A stretch of 64,000 nt of DNA from assembly GCA_014584705.1 (NCBI GenBank), contig JACTMJ010000030.1:62001-126000 (forward strand), written 5' to 3'. Below the pieces are notes generated by a model, which made no database searches, was not told where the DNA came from, and worked only from the letters and a program-made list of their open reading frames with translations. Source of the DNA: Acidobacteriota bacterium (GTDB taxonomy: Bacteria > Acidobacteriota > Terriglobia > Bryobacterales > Bryobacteraceae). Position numbers and translations under genes: made by a program. Positions 56,502 to 64,000 of this stretch are shown piece after piece (positions within the stretch are counted from its first letter, which is position 1; each line of letters begins with the position of its first letter).

Positions 56502-57335
56502 GTGAAGGCTTCCATTTTCTTGTGGTTCTTTCGGTGGCGGCGCGCTGCCGCGTTCGCCGTCTTTTGCGCGCTGGCCACTTTGACGGCGGCGGCCTCGACG
56601 CGGCTGCTGGTGACAGTTGTGGACCGGGACACGATGACGCCGATTGAGGATCTCAAGACGTCGGACCTGAGCGTTACCGATGGCGCTCGCGCGCGCACGG
56701 TGGAGAAAGTCGAGAAGGTCAGCGGATTGATGGATGTGGCGCTGCTCGTGGATACGAGTTCGTTCGGCGAGATGGTGCAGCCGGCGGCGGCCAATATCAT
56801 CGAGCAATTGGCGGACGGAGATCAGATGTCGATTGTCGCTTTCGACAGCGCGGCCACCGTCATTCAGGATTTCACGTCGAGCAAGGAAGCGCTCGCGAGT
56901 TCGCTGCGCAATGTGAAGTACGGTAACAATCCGAACATCCTGGACGCCGTGTTCGCGGTGATTGACGGCGCCTTTACCGATGCCGGTGCGCGGCCCGTGG
57001 TGATTCTGATTACGGCCGGGCTCGAAGCGGGCAGCCGGGTGTCCGAGAGCCGCCTGTACCGTCTGGCGCAGCGCAATGAAGTGAGCATCTATCCGCTGTT
57101 TGTCGGGGGATACAAGGGAATGTTTCAGGATCTGGCGGAAAAGACGGGCGGCATTGCGCTGAGCCTGCCGGAGATGGCGAAGAAGACCAAACAGAGCCCA
57201 GGGGAGGCGGTCTTTTCGCTGATCCGAAACCAGTATGTGGTGACGATTTCGGGCGATCTTCCTTTGAGCGATAAGGCGAAGGTGGAGATGAAGCGAAGCG
57301 GAAAGTATCGGATCGGGTTCCGGGAAGGGAATTAG
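56502..57335 (+). CDS. Exported VWA-domain protein, acidobacterial VWFA-related type
   Basis: A 277-residue protein with an N-terminal signal-like segment (AAAFAVFCALATLTAAAS) and a VWA domain starting at DVALLVDTSS. The metal-ion site is incomplete: the DxSxS motif reads D-T-S-S-F, so the last Ser is missing. A later Thr/Asp region (VVILITAGLE) is the usual second half. VWFA-related proteins of this style are very frequent in Acidobacteria, with unknown roles. The start is GTG at 56502. A terminator for the convergent gene lies after the stop. Confidence 0.8.
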   Translation: MKASIFLWFFRWRRAAAFAVFCALATLTAAASTRLLVTVVDRDTMTPIEDLKTSDLSVTDGARARTVEKVEKVSGLMDVALLVDTSSFGEMVQPAAANIIEQLADGDQMSIVAFDSAATVIQDFTSSKEALASSLRNVKYGNNPNILDAVFAVIDGAFTDAGARPVVILITAGLEAGSRVSESRLYRLAQRNEVSIYPLFVGGYKGMFQDLAEKTGGIALSLPEMAKKTKQSPGEAVFSLIRNQYVVTISGDLPLSDKAKVEMKRSGKYRIGFREGN

Positions 57336-57368
57336 CGGAACCGCCGCGACGAGCGGAGAGAGCAAAAA

Positions 57369-57397
57369 GAAAGGCGGCCAACGAAAGGCCGCCTTTC
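57369..57397 (-). terminator. Rho-independent terminator for the coiled-coil membrane protein
   Basis: GAAAGGCGGCC (57369-57379) pairs perfectly with GGCCGCCTTTC (57387-57397), with a 7-base loop. Read on the minus strand, the stem is followed by a T-rich tract, TCTTTTTGCT, so it fits the gene that ends at 57429. Termination toward the plus-strand VWA gene is weaker. Confidence 0.78.
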
Positions 57398-57428
57398 CGA
57401 TTGAGGTTCCGCAAATGACTCGGGCCGG

Positions 57429-58313
57429 CTACTCCGCGCCGCCCGAACCGCGTGCGCGCTGCACTTTCGGGGTCGCCAGGTAGCCCACGATGCGATCCTT
57501 CTGTACGTTGTTGACCACCAACTCGTAGGGCTGGCGAGCGGACATCGTGTAGAACTGGATGGGCTCGTTGAGCGTACGATCCTTTTTCTCCACCTTCTTG
57601 TCGTCGGCGATTACTTCGAGCGTGAAGCGGTTGCGCTTGGTGTCGGTCTTCGTCACGCGGAGGAGCACGTCCCCGACCTTGGTGGGTTGCTTTGCCTTGC
57701 GAAGATCGAACTCGTAGTAATTGCGGTCACCGAGTTCCTTGAGCTTCTTGAGTTCCTCGGCGTTGGTGGCGATCAGGCCGCTCATCACGCCCATGTCGCC
57801 CATGGCCTTCTTGAGAGCACTGTCAAGCAGCGTATCGGCCTCGGCCAGTTTCGCGGTGAACTCATCCACCTTACCCATCTTTTCCGCATTGGTTTCGACG
57901 GACTTGTTGACCTCTTCGACGCGTGAAGCGATGACCTTGGATTGCTCCGCCTGCTTACGCTGCTCCGCGGCCAACTGTCGGCTGAGCGCTTCGGCGCGCT
58001 GCACGGCTTCAGTCTTTGCGCGGCCGACCGCCTGAGCAGCTTCTTCCTGAGCGGCTTGCAGCGAGCTCTGCAATTCTTCCACCCGCTTCCGGCTGGCGGC
58101 GGAGGATACGTTCACCGTTTCCTTCAATTGGGTGACTTCGTCGGCCAGACCCTGCTGCACGACGGCAAGATCGGTTTTCACCTTATCCACCTGCAGGAAC
58201 AGGTAGATGTTGGCGGCGATGAGCGCGATCACCGCGCCAAGGAGGATGGGTACCAGAAAGGTGGAGCCCCGCTGGCTGTGGCGGTCGGGCCGCCGGTTGG
58301 TTTCGCAGATCAT
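57429..58313 (-). CDS. Coiled-coil membrane protein, unknown
   Basis: A 294-residue protein with one membrane span near the N-terminus (FLVPILLGAVIALIAANIYLFLQVD) and a long helical coiled coil from about residue 50 to 180, rich in Ala/Glu/Gln/Lys heptads (RKRVEELQSSLQAAQEEAAQAV). A C-terminal beta-rich domain (YYEFDLRKAKQPTKVGDVLLRV) ends the protein. No family is recognised; it may be an envelope scaffold. GAGG 8 nt upstream of the ATG at 58313 supports this start over a longer frame to 58403. Confidence 0.75.
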   Translation of the reverse strand: MICETNRRPDRHSQRGSTFLVPILLGAVIALIAANIYLFLQVDKVKTDLAVVQQGLADEVTQLKETVNVSSAASRKRVEELQSSLQAAQEEAAQAVGRAKTEAVQRAEALSRQLAAEQRKQAEQSKVIASRVEEVNKSVETNAEKMGKVDEFTAKLAEADTLLDSALKKAMGDMGVMSGLIATNAEELKKLKELGDRNYYEFDLRKAKQPTKVGDVLLRVTKTDTKRNRFTLEVIADDKKVEKKDRTLNEPIQFYTMSARQPYELVVNNVQKDRIVGYLATPKVQRARGSGGAE

Positions 58314-58632
58314 CAAAGTTACCTCGTGTCCCTTTCCCGTGATGCTTTTGTCATGTGCATCGATTCCTGATTTTGCCATATTTTCAAGCAAATCGAATCG
58401 CAAAACATCCGTCCTGATGCACGAGGAATGCCAAACGACACGAGAGACTTGCCAAAGCGCTTAATAGTCCGATTCCGTTGGGCATTTTGGCTCCTCTCCG
58501 GCGAAACGGAGTGGCTGGAGGGTAATCAAAGCTACTGATGGCACGCCGTCTTCAGGAAAAATTTACATCTGGTGCGGGTGGCGCACCGGTTGGCGGTGCG
58601 CCCCTGTCGCGGCGGCGAAGCATGTGAGCGCA
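58314..58632. other. Intergenic region, coiled-coil gene / DapA-like gene
   Basis: About 320 bases with no convincing gene. Near 58430-58530 the base composition becomes more AT-rich, consistent with a promoter for the coiled-coil gene on the minus strand. No terminator hairpin for the DapA-like gene was found here. Confidence 0.35.
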
Positions 58633-59616
58633 TCAAACACGAAAATCGGGCCGGAGCAACTCCATGATCTCGTCGAGTTCGCGCAGATCGTCCGCGTTCA
58701 TGGTGAAGCGGCTGGTTCTTCGCATGACGACGCTCTTGAAGATGCCGCGACGGCGCAGGACCTCTTTCATGAGGACAAAGGTCGTGCGGCGCTCGAGGAC
58801 GGCGGAGAGCAGGAAGCGCTGAAAGAGTTCGAGGGATTCTTTCTTCTTTCCCTCGTGGTACCAATCCCAGATCTTGGCCTGGATGTCCGCGAAGCCCGCG
58901 CCGGCCATGGTGCCGCCGGAGCCGCGTTCCATTTCCGTATAGAGGTTCATCGCGCCGCCGCCGGTGGAGGGGAAGACATCGGGGCGCTTTCTCTCCTTCA
59001 GGACTTTGGTGACCTCGTGCGGGATGTTGCCCATTTCGAGCTTCAGGATGCGCACGGAGGGAATTTTCTCCGCCATGCGGAGCAGGAAGTCCGTGGTCAT
59101 GCCGCCGTTTGAGACCTGAAGACACATGGGCAACTTCGACACAGATGCAATCGAGGTGAAGTAATCCTCCATGTACTGCTGATCTCCGAAATCGTCGGTG
59201 GGTCCGAGGGCGTGCAGCCCGTCGGCGCCGATTTTCTCCGCGAAGCGTGCGTATTCCATCGCCTCAAACTTGTTCGCGCCATGGACGCCGATGAGGACCT
59301 TGGTGCGGCCTTTGGCTTCCTTGACGACGGAGGGGGAGTAGCGCATGCGCTCATTGAACGAGATGGAACTGGATTCCCCAGCTCCCGCGGGCCACACGAC
59401 GCCATGTACGCCGCCGCGGCACAGGAAGTCCGTTTCCTTGCGCAGAGAGTCCTCGTCAATCGCGAGGTTCTCGTGGAAGGGGGTCTGCATGATCACGAAG
59501 ATCCCCTGCCAGGCTTTCAGGTCCGACGCAGGCGCTTGCGCGGGGGCAAGGGCGGAGGCGGCGGGGAGGGAGGCGGCGAGCTGCAAGAGCCGACGCCGAT
59601 CAATGAGGTTAGGCAT
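58633..59616 (-). CDS. Dihydrodipicolinate synthase-family (DapA-like) protein, Tat-exported
   Basis: A 327-residue TIM-barrel protein of the DapA/NanA family with a Tat leader (DRRRLLQLAASLPAASALA). The Schiff-base Lys192 lies in RILKLEMG and the Gly-Glu loop is present (GAGESSS). The usual catalytic tyrosine motif (YNxP) is replaced by QVSNGG, so proton relay differs from classical enzymes. Members split or join pyruvate with sugars such as N-acetylneuraminate. Export of an aldolase-type fold is unusual. The gene lies 154 bases downstream of the ROK regulator on the same strand, so ROK may control it. Confidence 0.85.
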   Translation of the reverse strand: MPNLIDRRRLLQLAASLPAASALAPAQAPASDLKAWQGIFVIMQTPFHENLAIDEDSLRKETDFLCRGGVHGVVWPAGAGESSSISFNERMRYSPSVVKEAKGRTKVLIGVHGANKFEAMEYARFAEKIGADGLHALGPTDDFGDQQYMEDYFTSIASVSKLPMCLQVSNGGMTTDFLLRMAEKIPSVRILKLEMGNIPHEVTKVLKERKRPDVFPSTGGGAMNLYTEMERGSGGTMAGAGFADIQAKIWDWYHEGKKKESLELFQRFLLSAVLERRTTFVLMKEVLRRRGIFKSVVMRRTSRFTMNADDLRELDEIMELLRPDFRV

Positions 59617-59719
59617 CCCAATGTGTATATCACACCGCTGGAGATGGACGTGAGGAGTCTGCGAGTTTCTGCCTTGCCCATGCGGATAGCAGGCACGCGG
59701 CGCATGGGTGGAGAAGGGA

Positions 59720-59751
59720 GGCGGCGGAACTCACGGCGTGCCTCCGCCGCC
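59720..59751 (-). terminator. GC-rich hairpin after the ROK gene
   Basis: GGCGGCGGA (59720-59728) pairs perfectly with TCCGCCGCC (59743-59751) around a 14-base loop. It lies 19 bases after the ROK stop. There is no T-run on the minus strand, so it may be a weak terminator or an RNA-processing structure between ROK and the DapA-like gene. Confidence 0.35.
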
Positions 59752-59770
59752 CGGGGATACGCCTGTACGC

Positions 59771-60994
59771 CTAATCGGAAGCCATTTGCGATTGCTTTCC
59801 GCAGAGCAGGTCATGTGCGAATTCCTGGGCGGCGCCAATCGCGCCGAGCAATACAGCCTCGTCTCCGAGGGCCGAGGTTTCCACACGGATGGGCCAGGGA
59901 AGGATGCACTTCACGGCGGCCTGAATCTGATCGGCCACGAGGACGATGAGATCCCCGGTGAGGATAATCAGCTCCGGATCCGCCACCGCGGCGATATTGG
60001 AGACGGCCAGGGTGAGCTTCGATTCGAGATCGTTCGCGATGGCGGCGGCGATGGGATCACGAACGCGAAGGGCCTCCAGTAAATCATCCGGATTCGCGGC
60101 GGATAAATCGAAGGGTACGGCCTGCATTCGGGCCGCGTGAATGCGTTCGCGAATGCGATCCAGCCCGATGGTGGACTCCAGGTGGCCGCGGGGGTTGATT
60201 GGGCCCGCGGCAATCTCGCGATCGAACACCATGTGGCCGATCTCGCCCGCGGTTCCGTGGGTTCCGCGATAGAGTCGCCCGTCAAGCACGAGGCCGGCGG
60301 CGATGCCGGTGGTGAGCCGGATGAGGATGAAGTTCCGCACGCCGCGTCCGAGGCCGAAGTGCATCTCGCCCAGGGTGGCGAAGTTGACATCGTTCTCGAC
60401 AACGACGGGGACGCCGAAGTCCCGCTCAAGCGGTTCACGAATGGCTACGTTTGCCCAGTGGAATACGTTGCCGGTCTCGACCACCTTGCCCGCTTCGGCA
60501 TCGATTCGGCCGGGGGCAGCGACGGCGGCCACCATGAGTTTCTCCCTGCGGCCCTCGCCGCGTTTCAACACACGATTGACGGCGCGGATCGCGGTTTGGA
60601 GGACATGGCGAGCTCCGCGATCCGGCTCAATGGGGGCGGCTTCCGCGTCCAACTTCTCACCATCGAGGTCAGTAAGGCGGATGCGCACTTCCGCGGCGCT
60701 GATTTCGATCGCGATGAGATGGCCCAGGCCCGGATTGAAACGCACCAGCGTGGAAGGCTTCCCGCCACGCGCATCGGGGACGACGACGCCGTGCTCGACC
60801 ACGATGCCTCTCTCGATGAGATCCGTGATCTGGCTGGAAACCGTGGGTTTCGTGAGGCCGCTCAAGCGAGCGAGTTCGGCGCGTGAAGTGGGGCCGTGCC
60901 GCCGCAGCAGGCTGAGCAGGAAAGCGCCATTCAGCCTGCGAACGGCGGCATAGCCAAGGCGTCCGGCGTTTGGGGTTCCCGAGAGATTGCGCAT
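59771..60994 (-). CDS. ROK-family transcriptional regulator lacking zinc-binding cysteines
   Basis: A 407-residue ROK protein of the NagC/XylR type. The N-terminal winged helix is LLRRHGPTSRAELARLSGLTKPTVSSQITDLIERG. The ROK sugar-kinase fold follows, with VVVENDVNFATLGEMHFGLGRG and HGTAGEIGHMVFD. The family zinc motif (CxCGxxGC) is absent: at that place the protein reads AAGPINPRGHLES, with no cysteine. Such proteins sense a sugar ligand and repress catabolic genes. Its neighbours are the DapA-like gene and the heparinase-type lyase. The ATG at 60994 has no clear ribosome binding site. Confidence 0.88.
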   Translation of the reverse strand: MRNLSGTPNAGRLGYAAVRRLNGAFLLSLLRRHGPTSRAELARLSGLTKPTVSSQITDLIERGIVVEHGVVVPDARGGKPSTLVRFNPGLGHLIAIEISAAEVRIRLTDLDGEKLDAEAAPIEPDRGARHVLQTAIRAVNRVLKRGEGRREKLMVAAVAAPGRIDAEAGKVVETGNVFHWANVAIREPLERDFGVPVVVENDVNFATLGEMHFGLGRGVRNFILIRLTTGIAAGLVLDGRLYRGTHGTAGEIGHMVFDREIAAGPINPRGHLESTIGLDRIRERIHAARMQAVPFDLSAANPDDLLEALRVRDPIAAAIANDLESKLTLAVSNIAAVADPELIILTGDLIVLVADQIQAAVKCILPWPIRVETSALGDEAVLLGAIGAAQEFAHDLLCGKQSQMASD

Positions 60995-61000
60995 GCCAGG

Positions 61001-61016
61001 TTAGTTTGTTAACTTA
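61001..61016 (-). promoter_or_regulatory. Candidate ROK operator
   Basis: TTAGTT (61001-61006) and AACTTA (61011-61016) form a near-perfect inverted repeat with a TGTT spacer, 7 bases from the ROK start. TTAGTTTGTT is the half-site known for XylR-type ROK repressors. The position suits autorepression and perhaps control of the divergent lyase gene. Not tested. Confidence 0.45.
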
Positions 61017-61249
61017 TCTTACGCGTTGATTGGAACATCAATACCCGTTCGAGTCAAGGGCGTGGAACGAGGGAACCTTAAGAGCATGCCTTTATCCGGA
61101 AGGGCGTTCGCGACGGCGATTTCGGACGGGTTAGCCGAGTTCGACGGACTCATCGGCAAGGACGGAGTCCCGACGGAATGGGATGCATTCGGGCTAGAAG
61201 TGAGCCCCTGTCAGCCTGGTTCCGCGGTGATGGGGTGAGAGGAGTGCAA

Positions 61250-63658
61250 GTGAGACGCCAACGACTTGCAGCGGTGTTGTTTTTCGCTATGCTCTGCGCG
61301 CAAGCGGCGATGGAGCAGGGTAGGGAAACCCCGGCGACGAAGTTTCTGCCGCCTTCCCCCGTGGAAACCGTGACGCTGCTCCCCGGGCATCCGCGATTGA
61401 TCTTCAGAGCCGGGGAGCGGCGGTCCGCGGGCCGAAGCTTCGCTGAGATGCGTGCGCTCTACAGCGGGGATGCGGAGTTTCGCGGGATCTTCGGCAAGGC
61501 TCTGGAGGAAGCGGACAAGGGTAGAAGCCCGGCGGCGCTGGCTGCGTTCTGGGCGGTGACCGGAGAGGATCGCTTTGCGCGCGACGCAATCGATCTGTTG
61601 GTGCATGCCCCGATTTCGAAGAGCGGCTCTGGTTCGTATTCCAATGTCTGGGCGTTCGCGTTGGCGTGGGACTGGCTCTACGGCCATCCGCTGTTCACGA
61701 CGGAGGCTAGGGAAGCCGCGGCGACCCGGATTAGCGAACGGCTCTCGACCGAACTTGCACACCTCGACGACGGATGGATGGCGATGTGGCATGGGCGCAA
61801 CCAGGCCGCGAACGGGGCGATGATGGCCGCGCTCGCGATTGGCGACCGGCCCGGCGAGGCAAAGAACCTCGAACGCGCCGCTGCCCATTACGCCGAAGCG
61901 CTACGCGCTTATGACTATGCCGAGGGATGGCCGGAGGGGCCGAGCTATTGGATCCACAACCGCGCCGCGCCCTACCTGATGGCGGCCGACTGTTTTCTCT
62001 CCGCTACGGGAAAGGAACAGTTGGCGGGCATCTCCCTTCGTTCGGTGGTGCGAAAGATCGGCCTGTGGACCTTGTACCAATACACGCCGAGCGGCATCTT
62101 TGAGCCATACGGCGATGCGGGTTATAGCGGCAAGCTGGGCACCATCGGCTATTGGGAGATGAGCATGGACTATGCCGCGAAGCTGACGCGCGACGCGAAT
62201 CTCGCGGCGGGCGCGGACTATTTCCGCAAGCGCTCACCCAACCCGTACGGCGGGCGTGGGTTGCGGTGGTATGTCGCGCTCTCCTACGATCCTTCTGCAC
62301 GACCCGCCGCCGGGTATGACCGGGCGATGCCCGAATTGTGGCTGCGCACCCATTTGCCGCAAGCAATGCTTTTCGGACGGGACTCACTGGGTGCGACTTT
62401 CTTTCGCGGAAAGTGGGGCGACCCGGACGAGATTTACGCGACCTTCAAGGCAGGCGACCTGCTGGCGCACCATGACCACTACGACGCTGGGCATTTTGGC
62501 ATCGAGCGCGGCGGCGTGCTTACAGGGCTCACGGGCGTTTATAACGGCAACGCTTACGACGGGGCCTACCGGCTTGGCTACGCCGTGCAATCGGTAGCCT
62601 CGAACTGTTTGCTTATCCTTGCGCCCGGCGAAACGTCGCAGCGGCTGAGGCAAACCTCCAAGGGGGGATGGGATTCGCTTTCGGGCGGGCAGCGCGTGAT
62701 CAGCCCCACGGGCTTCAACGCGGAATCCGTGGAGCACTATAAGACGCTGCTCACGAGCGGTCCGCATCTCGAAAGAGCGGAGATTACGGCGTTCGAAAGC
62801 GTGCCCGGCGATTTCGATTTTGTTGCGGCGGATATCGCCTCGTCGTACAACTCGACACGCTACCCGGAGCCGGGAAGCGCCGCGAAGGTGAGCCTGGTCA
62901 CGCGACAGTTTCTCTACTTGCGGAATGAAGAGGCGTTCGTGGTGCATGACCGCGTGGAGACGACGAACGCATCGTATCTGCCGAAGTTTCTGCTGCACGC
63001 TTTTGCGAAACCCCAGAGCGCGCACGAGCGATTGCTCGCGGGGAACGGCGCGGAGGACGGCATTCTTGAAAGCGGCGACCGCCGCATGGTGACCACGCAT
63101 GAGCGCGGCAGGCTGACGCAGGTGGCGCTGTTGCCGGAGGCCGCGAGATTTCTCAAGGTGGGCGGGCCGAACTACAACGGTTACGTCGAGAAAGATGGCG
63201 ACCAGGCGAACGGTTTCAACGGCATGAATCTGGAATCGGCGAAACCGCCGCGTGATACGGATTCGAAGCGGCCCGGCCTTTGGAGAACCGAGCTTGAACC
63301 CACCACGGCAGGCGAGAGGCATCAGTTCCTGAACGTGCTGCTGCCACGCCTGAACGATGATGCACGCGCGCTGCCGGCTGTGGAACGCTGGGACGCCGGC
63401 GCAGATGCGGACGTGGCGCGGGTGGGGTCCACGGTGGTTGTATTTTCGCGGGAGAATCGCCCGCTCGATCGCGTCCGGTTGAGTGGCGACGGCGTGCGGC
63501 GATGCCTGGTGATGGATGCCCGGCGGACCGCGGTGTACACGGTGAACGGGAGAGCGGCGACGGCGAGCGCGGAAGGCGTGCTGGCGTTTGATTGGCCGCG
63601 CGGCGCGAGCACGGTGGAGATTTCTCGGGGCGGAACTGGCGGGAGCGCGAGGCGCTGA
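61250..63658 (+). CDS. Heparinase II/III-type polysaccharide lyase
   Basis: An 802-residue exported protein. The signal peptide is short (RQRLAAVLFFAMLCAQA). The N-terminal alpha-toroid has RLIFRAGERRSAG and many aromatic residues (ALAWDWLYGHPLF). The C-terminal beta-sandwich contains GDLLAHHDHYDAGHFGIERGGVLTGLTGVY, typical of heparinase II/III-like catalytic regions with a conserved His and Tyr. It cleaves uronate-containing polysaccharides by beta-elimination; substrate unknown. The GTG at 61250 is chosen because AGGAG lies 6 nt upstream; an earlier in-frame GTG at 61235 is less likely. It is divergent from ROK, and ROK may repress it. Confidence 0.85.
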   Translation: MRRQRLAAVLFFAMLCAQAAMEQGRETPATKFLPPSPVETVTLLPGHPRLIFRAGERRSAGRSFAEMRALYSGDAEFRGIFGKALEEADKGRSPAALAAFWAVTGEDRFARDAIDLLVHAPISKSGSGSYSNVWAFALAWDWLYGHPLFTTEAREAAATRISERLSTELAHLDDGWMAMWHGRNQAANGAMMAALAIGDRPGEAKNLERAAAHYAEALRAYDYAEGWPEGPSYWIHNRAAPYLMAADCFLSATGKEQLAGISLRSVVRKIGLWTLYQYTPSGIFEPYGDAGYSGKLGTIGYWEMSMDYAAKLTRDANLAAGADYFRKRSPNPYGGRGLRWYVALSYDPSARPAAGYDRAMPELWLRTHLPQAMLFGRDSLGATFFRGKWGDPDEIYATFKAGDLLAHHDHYDAGHFGIERGGVLTGLTGVYNGNAYDGAYRLGYAVQSVASNCLLILAPGETSQRLRQTSKGGWDSLSGGQRVISPTGFNAESVEHYKTLLTSGPHLERAEITAFESVPGDFDFVAADIASSYNSTRYPEPGSAAKVSLVTRQFLYLRNEEAFVVHDRVETTNASYLPKFLLHAFAKPQSAHERLLAGNGAEDGILESGDRRMVTTHERGRLTQVALLPEAARFLKVGGPNYNGYVEKDGDQANGFNGMNLESAKPPRDTDSKRPGLWRTELEPTTAGERHQFLNVLLPRLNDDARALPAVERWDAGADADVARVGSTVVVFSRENRPLDRVRLSGDGVRRCLVMDARRTAVYTVNGRAATASAEGVLAFDWPRGASTVEISRGGTGGSARR

Positions 63659-63662
63659 GAGA

Positions 63663-64000
63663 GTGGCAAAACAATCCGCGCTGGAGAGGTCTCTAACGGG
63701 CATGGATGTGGCGCTTACGGCGGACGGCGAGCACGGCGAGACTCGGCCCCTGGTGATCTTCACCATCGGCCATTCGACGCGCCCGATCGAGGAGTTCGTC
63801 CGCCTTCTCAAGGCGCACGAGGTCAAGAGGCTGGTGGATGTGCGGACCGTGCCGCGTTCCCGGCACAATCCGCAGTTCAACCGCGCCGATCTTTCTCACG
63901 CGCTGCACGCGGCCCGCTTGCATTACACCTACCTGCGCGGGCTGGGCGGGTTTCGGCCGGCTCACGCCAATTCCATCAATACCGGTTGGCGCAACGCGAG
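63663..64000 (+). CDS. DUF488 domain protein, 3' end outside the window
   Basis: The frame is open from GTG 63663 to the end of the window. Residues VIFTIGHSTRPIEEFVRLLKAHEVKRLVDVRTVPRSRHNPQFN match the start of DUF488 proteins, with the conserved GHS and DVR motifs and the following HYTYLRGLGG. The family is uncharacterised. The gene begins 4 bases after the lyase stop, so it probably belongs to the same operon. An ATG at 63702 is an alternative start. Confidence 0.82.
   Translation, partial: MAKQSALERSLTGMDVALTADGEHGETRPLVIFTIGHSTRPIEEFVRLLKAHEVKRLVDVRTVPRSRHNPQFNRADLSHALHAARLHYTYLRGLGGFRPAHANSINTGWRNA

Overview
The window is high-GC chromosomal DNA that looks like an acidobacterium of the Bryobacterales/Solibacter type. 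This is an inference from gene content: two very large Oar-like TonB-dependent receptors with an N-terminal carboxypeptidase-regulatory domain, Tat-exported sulfatases and Gfo/Idh-type oxidoreductases, DUF1080 and DUF3500 proteins, an acidobacterial-style VWA protein, and a tmRNA whose tag reads ANTQYAYAA. No insertion sequence, prophage, CRISPR array, rRNA or tRNA gene was seen. It reads as core and adaptive chromosome, not a mobile island.

Layout. 1-6.1 kb: two convergent polytopic membrane proteins, a urea channel, the tmRNA gene ssrA, a double PRC-barrel protein, and an XRE regulator/DUF2975 pair. 6.4-14.6 kb: a NagX-like acyltransferase, a PIG-L deacetylase, a ferredoxin-NADP-type reductase, an SDR, and the first TonB-dependent receptor with a clear terminator. 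14.6-17.4 kb: a small orphan protein, a Tat-exported sulfatase, and a GrdB/PrdB-like gene interrupted by an in-frame UGA that is followed by a bacterial SECIS-like hairpin, so most likely a selenoprotein. 17.4-21 kb: a four-gene Na+-translocating acyl-CoA decarboxylase operon (alpha, OadG-type subunit, biotin carrier, beta). 21.2-26.2 kb: small orphans, a lipoprotein thioredoxin, and the overlapping ergothioneine pair egtB-egtD. 26-34.3 kb: a DUF1080 lipoprotein, the second TonB-dependent receptor, a purple-acid-phosphatase-like enzyme and secreted proteins. 34.5-46.6 kb: a second sulfatase, an M23 peptidase, DUF3500, an orphan with a possible Cys/His active site, two Tat-exported Gfo/Idh proteins, a 5'-truncated sodium:solute symporter remnant, a DUF58 protein and a sugar isomerase. 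47-54.3 kb: aceE, ahpC-ahpD behind an imperfect repeat array, and a large PAS-kinase-HPt protein with degenerate receivers. 54.3-64 kb: a MoaD-like/BNR-propeller pair with a 4-nt overlap, a possible stress protein, a VWA protein, a coiled-coil membrane protein, a Tat-exported DapA-like protein, a ROK repressor lacking its zinc cysteines, a heparinase II/III-type lyase, and the start of a DUF488 gene.

How the genes may work together. The receptors, sulfatases, DUF1080 protein, heparinase-type lyase, Gfo/Idh proteins, isomerase, PIG-L protein and ROK regulator fit a heterotroph that degrades sulfated or amino-sugar polysaccharides. Pyruvate dehydrogenase E1 feeds central carbon, and the Na+ pump can couple decarboxylation of an acyl-CoA (probably methylmalonyl-CoA) to ion export. 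AhpC/AhpD, ergothioneine synthesis, the lipoprotein thioredoxin and the putative selenoprotein form a redox-defence theme. The best candidates for new biology are the UGA-containing GrdB-like gene, the MoaD-like/BNR pair, the orphan at 38.8 kb and the repeat array upstream of ahpC.
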